A stretch of 64,000 bases of DNA from Mariniflexile jejuense (GCF_042675665.1 NZ_JBHTJI010000001.1:2294001-2358000); one strand, 5' to 3'; numbered from the stretch's first letter, positions 53,920 through 61,927 are shown. The notes: generated by a model not told the origin, from the sequence alone. Numbers and translations are program-made.

Positions 53920-56900
53920 TTAAAAATCTACTTGAACCCCTAAAGAAAATGTTCTTGGGTTTGGGAAAGATCCGCCATCATAACCTCTTGAAAATAAACC
54001 ATCGTTACTATTAAAATCTGGATCATAACCTCTATACTTACTAATAATTAATAGGTTTTGACCATTAACATATACTTTTGCTCTTTGTATAACTTTAGTA
54101 TCTCCTAAAGGAATTTCATAACCAATTTGCATATTTTGAAGTTTAATATAGTCTGCGTTTTCAACAAATCTATCAGAGTCTCTAGCATTACCATTAGGGT
54201 CGCCAATTATTGGACGAGGCACATTGGTATTGGTGTTTGTTGGTGTCCAATAGTTTAAAGCATCTGTATGATGATTTGTATATTGTTCTATCATTAAATT
54301 ACGGTAGATACCATTAAATGCTTTATGACCACCTGCTCCTTGAAAAAAGAATGACAAATCCCAGTTTTTATAATTACAATCAAAATTAAAACCGTAACTG
54401 TATTTTGGAATTGTATTACCTAAATAGGTTCTATCTAAATCTGTAATTTGGCCGTCATCGTTTATATCTTTAAATTTTATATCTCCTGCTGCTGCACCAA
54501 CTTGTGTAGGAGAAGCTGCAACTTCTGCATTTGTTTGAAAAATACCATCTGTTACATAACCAAAGATTTCGCCTATAGATCTACCAACTTCAGTTTTTGA
54601 TGCAGCTCCATAAATTGGGTTTCCATTGATACCTATTTGAAGTACTTCATTTTTAAGTGTTCCTAAGTTTGCAGATACATTATACTTAAATTCTTTACTA
54701 TTATTGCTATATGATGCCGTAAATTCAAGTCCTTTATTTTTTACAGCTCCTGCATTTGTAGTAATGTTTGCTGGAAATGCACCTGTTGAATAAGGTAATG
54801 GCACACCAATTAATAAATCGGTTGATTTTTTAATATAATACTCGGCTGTAAACTGTAAAGCATTATTTAATAGCCCTAGTTCTAACGCCACATTAGTAGT
54901 TTTTGTTTTTTCCCAATGTACATTAGGGTCTAAAGCACTTACTACAGTTGTACCTGGCGCTAGTGTGTTATTAAAATTATAACCTGCAAAGGCATTGGTT
55001 GTTGTAGCAAAGAAGTAAGGAGGTATTGTGTTATTACCTAATTCTCCATATCCACCTCTTAATTTAGCTGTACTTATCCATTCTGGTAATGTGATGAAAC
55101 TTTCGTTACTAATTTTCCATGCACCTGAGAATGAATAAAAATTAGCTTTGTTGTTTATTTGGCTAAAAAGTGATGTTTTATCTTGTCTGAAATTTGCAGT
55201 AATCAAATAACGATCATCAAACCCGTAGTTTAACCTACTTAAATATGAGGTTCCTGTTACTGTGTTTTCATATTCTCCTGTACTTGTTGCATCAGCATAT
55301 TCTAAATGACTTATTCTGTCTGCTGTATAGCCTACACCTCTAGACCAATGATTGTAATAATCATTTTTTTCTTGAACATATCCTCCTAAAAGACTTATTT
55401 TATGCTTATCTATATCTAAATCATAAGTAAGTAAATTGTTTAAGAAAGTTCTAGAATGACTTCCTGTAGAAATATCTAAAGAGGCTTCTTCTGGTGTTGT
55501 TAAATAATACCATCCTAAATTACTTTCAGGAATAAAACGTCTGTTTTTCCAATCAAGTCTATCAAAACTAGCATCAAGTTTGTATTTTAAACCTTTTACT
55601 ATTTCTAATTCTCCCCAAATGTTTCCAATAAATCGGTTTCTTTTTCCTGTGTTTTCAATTAAATTATTGAATCCAATAACATTCATTGAAATGGCTCTTT
55701 GGGTTAAGTTATCTGTTCCTCCATAACCTCCTAATCGGTTAGTATCATAAACAGGCATTGTTGGAATTGCTCCTAATAAATCGCTAATTGGTGTTTGACC
55801 TGCATTGTATTCATTGAAGTTTTCTTTATCAGATTCAGTGTATCCTAATTTTGCACCGTAGTTAAACTTTCCTTTTTTACCGTATAAGTTTAAATTAGTT
55901 GAGATTCTTTCATAATCTTGCGGAGAATCTAAATAACTACTGTTTTTAAAATAATCTAAATTTAAGTTGTATCCCATACTTTCAGCACCACCATTAAATG
56001 TTACTGCATGGTTTTCAATGTAACCTGTTTTGAAAGCTGCATCTTGCCAATTAGTGTCAACATTATTTATGTAAGAAGTGCTATTTGGGTCGTTACCTGG
56101 TGCAATAATTAAACCCGCATTAGCTTCGGCTGCACTGGTAATGTTTTGATAACCTATTCTATCTGTAACAGACCATTCTTGTGCTACATTTTGAACACCA
56201 TAAAGCGACTTGTAGGTAACACCTAATTTACCTGCTTTTCCTTTTTTTGTTGTAATAATTACAACGCCATTTGCACCGCGTACACCGTAAATAGCTGCTG
56301 CAGATGCGTCTTTTAATACTTGCATAGATTCAATATCACCTGGAGCGAAATCGAATGGGCTATCTATTATCATACCATCAATTACAAAAAGTGGATTGTT
56401 ATTGTTAAACGAACCAACTCCTCTAATTTTAATATTTACAAAACCTCCAGGTTCACCAGATGTTTGCATGGTAACACCAGCTACTTGACCTTGTAACATT
56501 TTAGCGGTATCGTATGTTACTGTTTTTTTAGCGTTGTCCATATCTACAACACTAACCGAACCTGTTAAGTCTGATTTTTTTTGTGTTCCGTAACCAACAA
56601 CAACTACTTCATCTAACGCCGAAGCGTTTTCTCGTAAAGTAATATTAAAGTTTGTTTTGCCTTCTAAAGTAACTTCTTTTGTAGTGTATCCTATAAAAGA
56701 TACTACTAATACAGCATTACGGTTTGATACATTTAATGAAAAATTACCATCTAAATCGGATTGTGCACCATTAGTGGTTCCTTTTTCTAAAATGTTTGCA
56801 CCTGGTAATGGCATTCCTGATTCATCTGACACAGAACCTGATACTTTAATTCCTTGTTGGCTTTCAACAACCTTAATAGTTTCGTTTTCTTTAATAACGA

Positions 56901-57246
56901 TGGTGTTGTTTTTAGACAATTCAAAATTAAGATTGCTTCCTGAAAGGCTTTGATTTAATAGATTCTGTATTAAAATTTCACCTTTTACTAGCTTAATTTT
57001 TGGTGCATTTTTAAACAAGCTACTTGGGTAAATAAAGCGATAATCTGTTTGTTCTTTAATTATTTTGAACACCTTATCTACGGTTACAGTTTCATCTTGA
57101 TTAATTAGTACTTTATCTTGAGAAAACGTGTTTTCTGAAGTAAAGCTAAAAACGGTTGTACACAATAAGAAGAAAAATGTTCTCATAATAAAAATTAGTA
57201 GCCGTTTTCGAACAAGAGAACGGTCCTTAATTAATTTAATTTTCAT
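53920..57246 (-). CDS. SusC/RagA TonB-dependent outer-membrane transporter with STN signalling domain
   Basis: This 1108-residue protein has a signal peptide, then a short secretin/TonB N-terminal (STN) domain (about residues 50-118). A carboxypeptidase-D regulatory-like beta domain follows (VKVSGSVSDESGMPLPGANI), then the TonB-box region DEVVVVGYGTQKK, plug and 22-strand barrel. It imports arabinan oligosaccharides using TonB energy. The STN domain contacts FecR, encoded upstream, so substrate uptake can release the sigma factor. It lies 98 bp after fecR across a stem-loop. Confidence 0.96.
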   Translation of the reverse strand: MKIKLIKDRSLVRKRLLIFIMRTFFFLLCTTVFSFTSENTFSQDKVLINQDETVTVDKVFKIIKEQTDYRFIYPSSLFKNAPKIKLVKGEILIQNLLNQSLSGSNLNFELSKNNTIVIKENETIKVVESQQGIKVSGSVSDESGMPLPGANILEKGTTNGAQSDLDGNFSLNVSNRNAVLVVSFIGYTTKEVTLEGKTNFNITLRENASALDEVVVVGYGTQKKSDLTGSVSVVDMDNAKKTVTYDTAKMLQGQVAGVTMQTSGEPGGFVNIKIRGVGSFNNNNPLFVIDGMIIDSPFDFAPGDIESMQVLKDASAAAIYGVRGANGVVIITTKKGKAGKLGVTYKSLYGVQNVAQEWSVTDRIGYQNITSAAEANAGLIIAPGNDPNSTSYINNVDTNWQDAAFKTGYIENHAVTFNGGAESMGYNLNLDYFKNSSYLDSPQDYERISTNLNLYGKKGKFNYGAKLGYTESDKENFNEYNAGQTPISDLLGAIPTMPVYDTNRLGGYGGTDNLTQRAISMNVIGFNNLIENTGKRNRFIGNIWGELEIVKGLKYKLDASFDRLDWKNRRFIPESNLGWYYLTTPEEASLDISTGSHSRTFLNNLLTYDLDIDKHKISLLGGYVQEKNDYYNHWSRGVGYTADRISHLEYADATSTGEYENTVTGTSYLSRLNYGFDDRYLITANFRQDKTSLFSQINNKANFYSFSGAWKISNESFITLPEWISTAKLRGGYGELGNNTIPPYFFATTTNAFAGYNFNNTLAPGTTVVSALDPNVHWEKTKTTNVALELGLLNNALQFTAEYYIKKSTDLLIGVPLPYSTGAFPANITTNAGAVKNKGLEFTASYSNNSKEFKYNVSANLGTLKNEVLQIGINGNPIYGAASKTEVGRSIGEIFGYVTDGIFQTNAEVAASPTQVGAAAGDIKFKDINDDGQITDLDRTYLGNTIPKYSYGFNFDCNYKNWDLSFFFQGAGGHKAFNGIYRNLMIEQYTNHHTDALNYWTPTNTNTNVPRPIIGDPNGNARDSDRFVENADYIKLQNMQIGYEIPLGDTKVIQRAKVYVNGQNLLIISKYRGYDPDFNSNDGLFSRGYDGGSFPNPRTFSLGVQVDF

Positions 57247-57298
57247 AATTTAGCGTTGGATTAGTTAGACATTTGTTTTAATTAATTTAGTTAAAGTT

Positions 57299-57340
57299 GG
57301 GACGAAGTTTGATACCGCTAAATTTCAAAACTTCGCTCCC
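57299..57340. other. Stem-loop between fecR and susC
   Basis: GGGACGAAGTTTGA (57299-57312) pairs with TCAAAACTTCGCTCCC (57325-57340), with small bulges. The T-run follows on the plus strand, where no gene is transcribed. For the fecR-susC mRNA it is a plain structured element rather than a terminator. Confidence 0.6.
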
Positions 57341-57344
57341 TTTT

Positions 57345-58511
57345 TTATTTTAATGTTATGGTTTTATTTTTTATTTCGTAATTGTTTATAATTCCGAAAT
57401 TTTTAATAGTTGTTAAAATCTCTTCTATTTTTTGATCTTTACCTAATACCCCTGTAAAAGCTACTGTTTCAATTGTAGTATTTTCAAATGTTACATTCAT
57501 GTTGTACCATCTAGATAGTACTTTCATAATTTCTTTTAGTGGTTTATTATCAAAACTGAATACACCTTCTTTCCATGATATTTCATTATAAACATCTACA
57601 GTTTCAACTTTGGTAGTTTGGTTTTTTATGTTGTGCTTTAATTGTTGGTTTGGCTTTAAGCATTGTTTATTATTTACCAAACTTACAGCTACTTTACCTT
57701 CAACTAGTGTGGTATAAATTATAGTTTCGTCTTTATATGCTTTTATATTGAACTCGGTTCCTAAAACCTCAACTTCTTGATTGTTGTTTATTACTATAAA
57801 ATTTGATCCGTTATTATTAGTGCTTGGAGTTACATCAAAATAAGCTTCACCATAAACAAGTTCTACCTTTCGTGTATCGCCTTTTATAAATGATACTGGA
57901 AATTTAAGTTTTGATTCTGAATTTAACCAAACCTGTGTACCATCTGATAATTGTACAAAAAACTGACCACCTCTTGGTATTGTTAAATAGTTGTATGCGG
58001 TTTTTGTATTTGCATCGCCATCAGAATTATAAACTAGCTTTTCACCATTGCTTACTAAATTTACAGCTTCATAGTTACTGCCCTTTCCTAAAGCCACTAC
58101 TGTACCATCTTCTAAGGTTAGTGTTGCCTTATCTTCACCTATTTTTATGTTATTATTTACTATTATAGGTGTAGTTTCATTTGGAAAACCAAATAATGTA
58201 TCTCTAAAAAAGTAAGTTGAAGTTACTATGCCAACAAGAACCGCCGCCGCTGCATAGCGCCAATAAAAATGCTTTACTTTTGGTGTTTTAATAGTGCTTT
58301 TTACTTTTTCCCAGTCTTCCTTTTTTTCAATCTGGTTTATTAAATCAAGCCGTTCTTTAATTAACGTTTTATTGGTAAGATTTTTTATAATATATGCTTT
58401 ATCGTTCTCGTTAAAAATATCTGAATTTTCTAAGGCATCGGGTTTTTCATCTTTCAATAATGAAGACGCTATTTTTTTTGAGAGTTCAATAATTTTATCG
58501 AAAATGGTCAT
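57345..58511 (-). CDS. FecR-family anti-sigma factor
   Basis: This 388-residue inner-membrane protein has a cytoplasmic N-terminal region of about 85 residues that should bind the sigma factor. One membrane segment follows (YAAAAVLVGIVTSTYFF). The periplasmic FecR domain has LTIPRGGQFFVQLSDGTQVWLNSES, and a C-terminal DUF4974-like domain is last (FDNKPLKEIMKVLSRWYNM). It receives the signal from the SusC STN domain and controls the ECF sigma factor encoded 149 bp upstream. Confidence 0.94.
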   Translation of the reverse strand: MTIFDKIIELSKKIASSLLKDEKPDALENSDIFNENDKAYIIKNLTNKTLIKERLDLINQIEKKEDWEKVKSTIKTPKVKHFYWRYAAAAVLVGIVTSTYFFRDTLFGFPNETTPIIVNNNIKIGEDKATLTLEDGTVVALGKGSNYEAVNLVSNGEKLVYNSDGDANTKTAYNYLTIPRGGQFFVQLSDGTQVWLNSESKLKFPVSFIKGDTRKVELVYGEAYFDVTPSTNNNGSNFIVINNNQEVEVLGTEFNIKAYKDETIIYTTLVEGKVAVSLVNNKQCLKPNQQLKHNIKNQTTKVETVDVYNEISWKEGVFSFDNKPLKEIMKVLSRWYNMNVTFENTTIETVAFTGVLGKDQKIEEILTTIKNFGIINNYEIKNKTITLK

Positions 58512-58516
58512 TTATA

Positions 58517-58550
58517 TGCTTATTTAACTTAAATGTGTGCTTATTTAACT
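58517..58550. repeat. 13-bp direct repeat before fecR
   Basis: TGCTTATTTAACT occurs at 58517-58529 and again at 58538-58550, with a 21-bp period (two helical turns). It lies directly upstream of the fecR ATG, on the path from the sigma gene. It may be a binding site or a chance duplication. Confidence 0.45.
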
Positions 58551-58660
58551 ATAAGACGAAGAAAAACAACTATAGGGTTAAAAAAAAGTTAAAAAAATTA
58601 AAATTTTTTTTTAATCATTTGATTAAGTGCTAATTAAAGAATGAGAAAAAATAATGGCGA

Positions 58661-59218
58661 TTAATCCAATTCAAAAACAAAGGCTATTAGTATAAAATAA
58701 TCTTTTAATAATGGTTTAAGTTTTTTGTAGGCTATTTTTTTTTGAGCTTTTACTGTGTTTATAGAAATACCTAATTTCTCTGCAATTTCTGGGTTTGTTA
58801 GTTCACCAATACTTAATCTTAAAATTTGTGCACATTTTTTTGGTAATGTATTAATGGCATTTTCAATAATATTATGCGTTTCAACAACTACAACTTCCCT
58901 TAGATAAAATGGTTCGGTTTCTAATTTGGCAATTTTAATGGCAGACATGTGGTCTGTAGTTTTGTAATGCTTGCTTTTTATATAATCAAGCGATTTATTT
59001 TTTACTGATGAATATAGGTACGATTTTATAAAACTTTCGTTTTGAAATTCAATTTTATCTTCCCAAATTTTAATAAAAACCATTTGAACAATATCTTTTG
59101 AAACTTCCATATCATTAAGATATTTGTTTGCAAAAACACATAGCATAGTGTATGAAGAGTCAAATAAGTTTTTGTACTCCTTTAATGTAAGTTGATACTT
59201 TTCACTATTTGTAATCAA
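58661..59218 (-). CDS. ECF RNA polymerase sigma factor (Bacteroides expansion family)
   Basis: This 185-residue protein has sigma region 2 (FDSSYTMLCVFANKYLND, DIVQMVFIKIWE) and region 4 (LPKKCAQILRLSIGELTNPEIAEKLGISINTVKAQKKIAYKKL). It should direct transcription of the fecR-susC-susD unit when FecR releases it. No ATG precedes region 2 in this frame. The frame begins at TTG 59218, and the next ATG is at residue 25, inside the helix, so TTG is the likely start. Confidence 0.92.
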   Translation of the reverse strand: MITNSEKYQLTLKEYKNLFDSSYTMLCVFANKYLNDMEVSKDIVQMVFIKIWEDKIEFQNESFIKSYLYSSVKNKSLDYIKSKHYKTTDHMSAIKIAKLETEPFYLREVVVVETHNIIENAINTLPKKCAQILRLSIGELTNPEIAEKLGISINTVKAQKKIAYKKLKPLLKDYFILIAFVFELD

Positions 59219-59409
59219 TGCTGTTTTTGAATTAAATGAATAAGAGCAGTGTTAACCTAATTTAAAGATTATTTGCAAATAAAGTTAGTTCATTTTACTA
59301 AATTATAAGTATGTACGCTTAAGTTTTGTGTTAAACTTATTTTAATAACTGCATTTTTAGTTTTACATAATTAGCTTAAAAAAACAACATAACCAAGCAT
59401 ATTTATAAT

Positions 59410-59428
59410 AAATGTTATTTATACACTT
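59410..59428. promoter_or_regulatory. PUL operator copy e, upstream of the sigma gene
   Basis: AAATGT-TATTTAT-ACACTT has the same half-sites and 7-base spacing as copies a-d. It is about 190 bp upstream of the sigma gene and overlaps the 23-bp palindrome. Confidence 0.6.
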
Positions 59429-59444
59429 ATAAAATATAAGTGTA
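59422..59444. repeat. 23-bp perfect palindrome (10-bp arms, 3-bp centre)
   Basis: TACACTTATA (59422-59431) and TATAAGTGTA (59435-59444) flank AAA. It reuses the ACACTT half of operator copy e and adds an AAGTGT half facing the other way, so three half-sites cluster within 34 bp. Confidence 0.7.
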
Positions 59445-59482
59445 TAAGTACTTATGAGTAATATTTATTTGCCTTAAAAAAT

Positions 59483-59513
59483 AAAACCCTTGCGTTTTAA
59501 AACACAAGGGTTT
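59483..59513 (-). terminator. Terminator after tRNA-Ala
   Basis: AAACCCTTG and CAAGGGTTT pair within 59484-59513. On the minus strand the stem is followed by TTATTTTTT. It begins 9 bp after the tRNA 3' end. Confidence 0.8.
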
Positions 59514-59521
59514 ATTTTAAG

Positions 59522-59595
59522 TGGAGAAGATGGGATTCGAACCCACGACCTCTTGACTGCCAGTCAAGCACTCTAGCCAACTGAGCTACATCCCC
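59522..59595 (-). tRNA. tRNA-Ala (anticodon GGC)
   Basis: A 74-nt cloverleaf reads on the minus strand from GGGGATG. The D arm has GCTCAGTTGGCTAGAGT, and the anticodon stem-loop is CTTGA-CTGGCAG-TCAAG with anticodon GGC. The T arm is GTGGG-TTCGAAT-CCCAT and the discriminator base is A. The acceptor stem has the G3-U70 wobble that identifies alanine tRNAs. CCA is not encoded. Position 6-67 is a U-U mismatch. Confidence 0.93.
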
Positions 59596-59600
59596 AATTT

Positions 59601-60395
59601 TTATTTTAATTCACTTAATACCAAAACTGGTAATGTACTATTAAATTCTGTTTTATAAATCTGGTTGTTTTCCCATATTTTCATGAAAAACCCGCGTTTA
59701 CGTCTTACAACACAAAGCATATCTGGATTGTGCGATTTATAATGTTCTAAAACACCAAGGTAAGTTGTTGGACTTTCTGAATATGTTATTTCTGTAATAA
59801 TACTGCTTAACTCATCATTTAATTCAAAATCACCTTCACTGTAATATGGTGTTTTAACTAATAGCAAATTTACTACTGATTTAAAATTATCTTTAACTGC
59901 TTTTAGCGGTTTTAAAACATCATCTTTTTTTATTATAGCCGATTTTACTGCCATTAAAATGGTTTCAATAGGTTTAAAAACGCAACCTTCAGGAATTATT
60001 AACGTAGGGATTGATGTTTGTTTTACAATTTTACCCGAGGTTTTTCCTAAAAATAAATCTTCATCTTCAGAATAAATTCTTGGTTCAATTAAAATTAAGT
60101 CAATATTTGCTGTTTTACAAGCCAATTCTATGGTATCAACAAACTTTCCTTTTAATGCTCTTACAACAACCTCAACATTTTTTGTATCAACCTTAGAAAC
60201 CAAATCATTTAAATAATCTAGCGTGTCTTGTTCTAAAATATGATCAATTTTAATCATAGTGCCAGCTTTGGTATAAACATTATATACTTGAACTACAAAC
60301 AGTTTTGCACCAAAAGCTTGCGCAAAATCTACAGCATATTGTAAATTACTCAAAGCATTTTCTGAAGCTCCAACAGGGACTAAAATATTTTTCAT
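59601..60395 (-). CDS. Universal stress protein (two UspA domains)
   Basis: This is a 264-residue protein counted from ATG 60395, giving MKNILVPVGASENALSNLQ, the normal UspA start. A longer frame to 60452 adds an unlikely tail. Two UspA-like halves are visible, the first (about 1-145) with VPVGASENA and LILIEPRI, the second (about 150-264) with ETILMAVKS. The G-x2-G-x9-G-S/T nucleotide loop is poorly kept, so ATP binding is uncertain. It is cytoplasmic and stress-related by family. Confidence 0.85.
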   Translation of the reverse strand: MKNILVPVGASENALSNLQYAVDFAQAFGAKLFVVQVYNVYTKAGTMIKIDHILEQDTLDYLNDLVSKVDTKNVEVVVRALKGKFVDTIELACKTANIDLILIEPRIYSEDEDLFLGKTSGKIVKQTSIPTLIIPEGCVFKPIETILMAVKSAIIKKDDVLKPLKAVKDNFKSVVNLLLVKTPYYSEGDFELNDELSSIITEITYSESPTTYLGVLEHYKSHNPDMLCVVRRKRGFFMKIWENNQIYKTEFNSTLPVLVLSELK

Positions 60396-60539
60396 GCAAT
60401 TATTAATTTTTAAACAAAAGTAAAACAATTTAATCATTTGTAAATAACACAATACAAATTATATCAAATTAAAATAGCACGCATTTCATATTAATAATTC
60501 GCGAATAATTTTAAATTTACAACATAATTACAATAGCAT

Positions 60540-60638
60540 ATGGATATTTTAAGTTTTTTAAGTGGTAGAGGTTTATTCCTAATTTTAGGTCTTGCTTTAA
60601 TAGTTGTCTATTATGTGAACAGACGTAAAAGACGCTAA
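60540..60638 (+). CDS. Candidate 32-residue single-pass membrane microprotein
   Basis: ATG 60540 to TAA 60638 encodes 32 residues. A short amphipathic start (MDILSFLSGRG) is followed by a hydrophobic helix LFLILGLALIVVYYV and a basic tail N-R-R-K-R-R. That is a textbook single transmembrane segment with the positive tail inside. It is convergent with the dioxygenase gene, and the two stop codons abut with no gap. I do not recognise a family. Confidence 0.5.
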   Translation: MDILSFLSGRGLFLILGLALIVVYYVNRRKRR

Positions 60639-61280
60639 TTAACGTGTTTTTAACCAACCCGTTATACTTAAGCGTTGGGTATTTACGGGTTTTACTTCGT
60701 GTTCAATAATTTGACTTTCAAAAATTACAACACGTCCTGGAAATGGATAGATAATCTTTTCTACTTCCTCTCCATTTTCATTTAAATACAACACCAATTC
60801 GCCGCCATTTTCTGGCAACCAGCCATCTTCATTCAAATAGCAAACAAACGATAATTTGCGTCTGTCATCATTTTGAAACGTATCAATATGCCGTTTGTAA
60901 AATGTGTTTTTTGGATAAATAGCGTAATGAAACTCTTTGTGTAAAATACCCATAAAACAGGTTTTATTAAGGTAATTTACTAAATCATTTATTTTGTTAA
61001 AAAAAAGTAATTCTGCGGCATCGGCTTTAGTTTCGTCCATCCATAAAATAACGTCGCCACGAATTGATTTTACAATAGTTTCCTCAAACCTATTCCCTAT
61101 AGCTGCTTTTTTAAACGCATCTTCTTCATATTTTTCTAAAAGTAACTGCCTTAAAACTAAAACATCTTCTTCCGAAAAAAAATTTTCAATAATGCTATAT
61201 TGCTTCGTTCCAATGTCCGAAATTATTTGTTCATACAGTGAATTTTCAACAAAATCAATAGCCTCAAAAAGTTGATTCAT
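60639..61280 (-). CDS. 2OG-Fe(II) oxygenase (prolyl 4-hydroxylase-like)
   Basis: This 213-residue protein has the iron ligands of the double-stranded beta-helix: His and Asp in YKRHIDTF, and His in QIIEHEVKPV. The 2-oxoglutarate-binding Arg is in QRLSITGWL. The pattern GRVVIFESQIIEHEV is close to SM-20/prolyl hydroxylase relatives. It hydroxylates a protein or small molecule using oxygen and 2-oxoglutarate, and the target is unknown. It is cytoplasmic. A microprotein gene ends directly at its stop codon on the other strand. Confidence 0.88.
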   Translation of the reverse strand: MNQLFEAIDFVENSLYEQIISDIGTKQYSIIENFFSEEDVLVLRQLLLEKYEEDAFKKAAIGNRFEETIVKSIRGDVILWMDETKADAAELLFFNKINDLVNYLNKTCFMGILHKEFHYAIYPKNTFYKRHIDTFQNDDRRKLSFVCYLNEDGWLPENGGELVLYLNENGEEVEKIIYPFPGRVVIFESQIIEHEVKPVNTQRLSITGWLKTR

Positions 61281-61364
61281 AGGGTTTTAATAAAAAACTT
61301 TGTGTTCATTATAAATCAAAGCGCGCAAATGTAATCTAAAAACGAATTGCTTTTACAAAACCCT

Positions 61365-61372
61365 TATCTTTG
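61365..61372 (+). promoter_or_regulatory. Predicted -7 box of queD
   Basis: TATCTTTG is an exact TAnnTTTG match, with TTG (61347-61349) 15 bp upstream. The expected start near 61378 lies after the ATG at 61347, which rules out that longer frame and supports ATG 61392. Confidence 0.6.
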
Positions 61373-61391
61373 CACTATAAATTTATCACTA

Positions 61392-61844
61392 ATGAGTTTT
61401 ATTCGCATCACAAAACAATTTTCATTCGAAACTGGTCACGCACTTTACGGTTACGACGGTATGTGTAAAAATGTACACGGTCACAGCTATAAACTTTCGG
61501 TTACAGTTATTGGAAAACCCATTTCCGACACAAAAAATGTTAAGTACGGCATGGTTATAGATTTTAGCGATTTAAAAAAAATTGTGAAAGAAGAAATAGT
61601 AAACGTTTTTGACCACGCCACCGTGTTTAACAAAAACACACCACATATAGAACTTGCCAAAGAACTAGAATATAGAGGTCACAACGTGCTGCTTGTAGAT
61701 TACCAACCAACCAGCGAAATGATGGTTATAGACTTTGCGAAAAAAATTAAAAAACGCCTGCCAGAACACATTGAATTATACTCGCTAAAACTTCAAGAAA
61801 CAGACAGTTCGTTTGCCGAATGGTACGCTTACGATAATATTTAG
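61392..61844 (+). CDS. queD: 6-carboxy-5,6,7,8-tetrahydropterin synthase
   Basis: This is a 150-residue protein from ATG 61392 (MSFIRITKQFSFETGHAL). Zinc ligands are His in FETGHALYG and the His pair in CKNVHGHSY. The catalytic Cys is in DGMCKN, with a later Asp-His in VFDHATVF. The terminal LQETDSSFAEW supplies the substrate-binding Glu. It converts dihydroneopterin triphosphate to the queuosine precursor. The close family 6-pyruvoyltetrahydropterin synthase is the alternative, but the CxxxHGH pattern favours QueD. A palindromic repeat begins at its stop codon. Confidence 0.9.
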   Translation: MSFIRITKQFSFETGHALYGYDGMCKNVHGHSYKLSVTVIGKPISDTKNVKYGMVIDFSDLKKIVKEEIVNVFDHATVFNKNTPHIELAKELEYRGHNVLLVDYQPTSEMMVIDFAKKIKKRLPEHIELYSLKLQETDSSFAEWYAYDNI

Positions 61845-61927
61845 GGCGTTACCCTATCGGGTCGGGCTATACGCTACAAGTCCGCGTTCGTGTCTCACTT
61901 TGGGCTTTTCGCTTCTATCCCTAACGC
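61844..61927. repeat. Dispersed intergenic repeat with GCGTTA...TAACGC ends
   Basis: GGGCGTTACCCTATCGGG begins at the queD stop codon, and the unit ends TATCCCTAACGC. The inverted ends GCGTTA (61846-61851) and TAACGC (61922-61927) enclose GGGTCGGGCTATACGCTAC and a T-rich loop. This resembles a repeat seen in the intergenic DNA of many Flavobacteriaceae. Its local base composition is richer in G and C than its surroundings. Confidence 0.65.

Larger units (their letters stand above)
59219..59482. other. Gene-free regulatory gap upstream of the sigma gene
   Basis: No open frame of note occurs. It holds a TTTATTTG box on the minus strand (59283-59276), about 58 bp before the sigma start, one mismatch from TAnnTTTG. 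Further up lie operator copy e and an overlapping 23-bp perfect palindrome. Confidence 0.6.

Noticed and set aside
59422..59444. Palindrome upstream of the sigma gene as a terminator
   Set aside because: It is almost all A and T, has no T-run after it and lies between genes transcribed the same way. A protein-binding site is more likely.
60396..60452. N-terminal extension of the universal stress protein
   Set aside because: The extra 19 residues are hydrophobic and Cys-rich, without family support. MKNILVPVGAS is the usual start.
61347..61391. Upstream ATG extending queD by 15 residues
   Set aside because: A strong -7 box at 61365-61372 lies after it, and homologues begin at the ATG at 61392.
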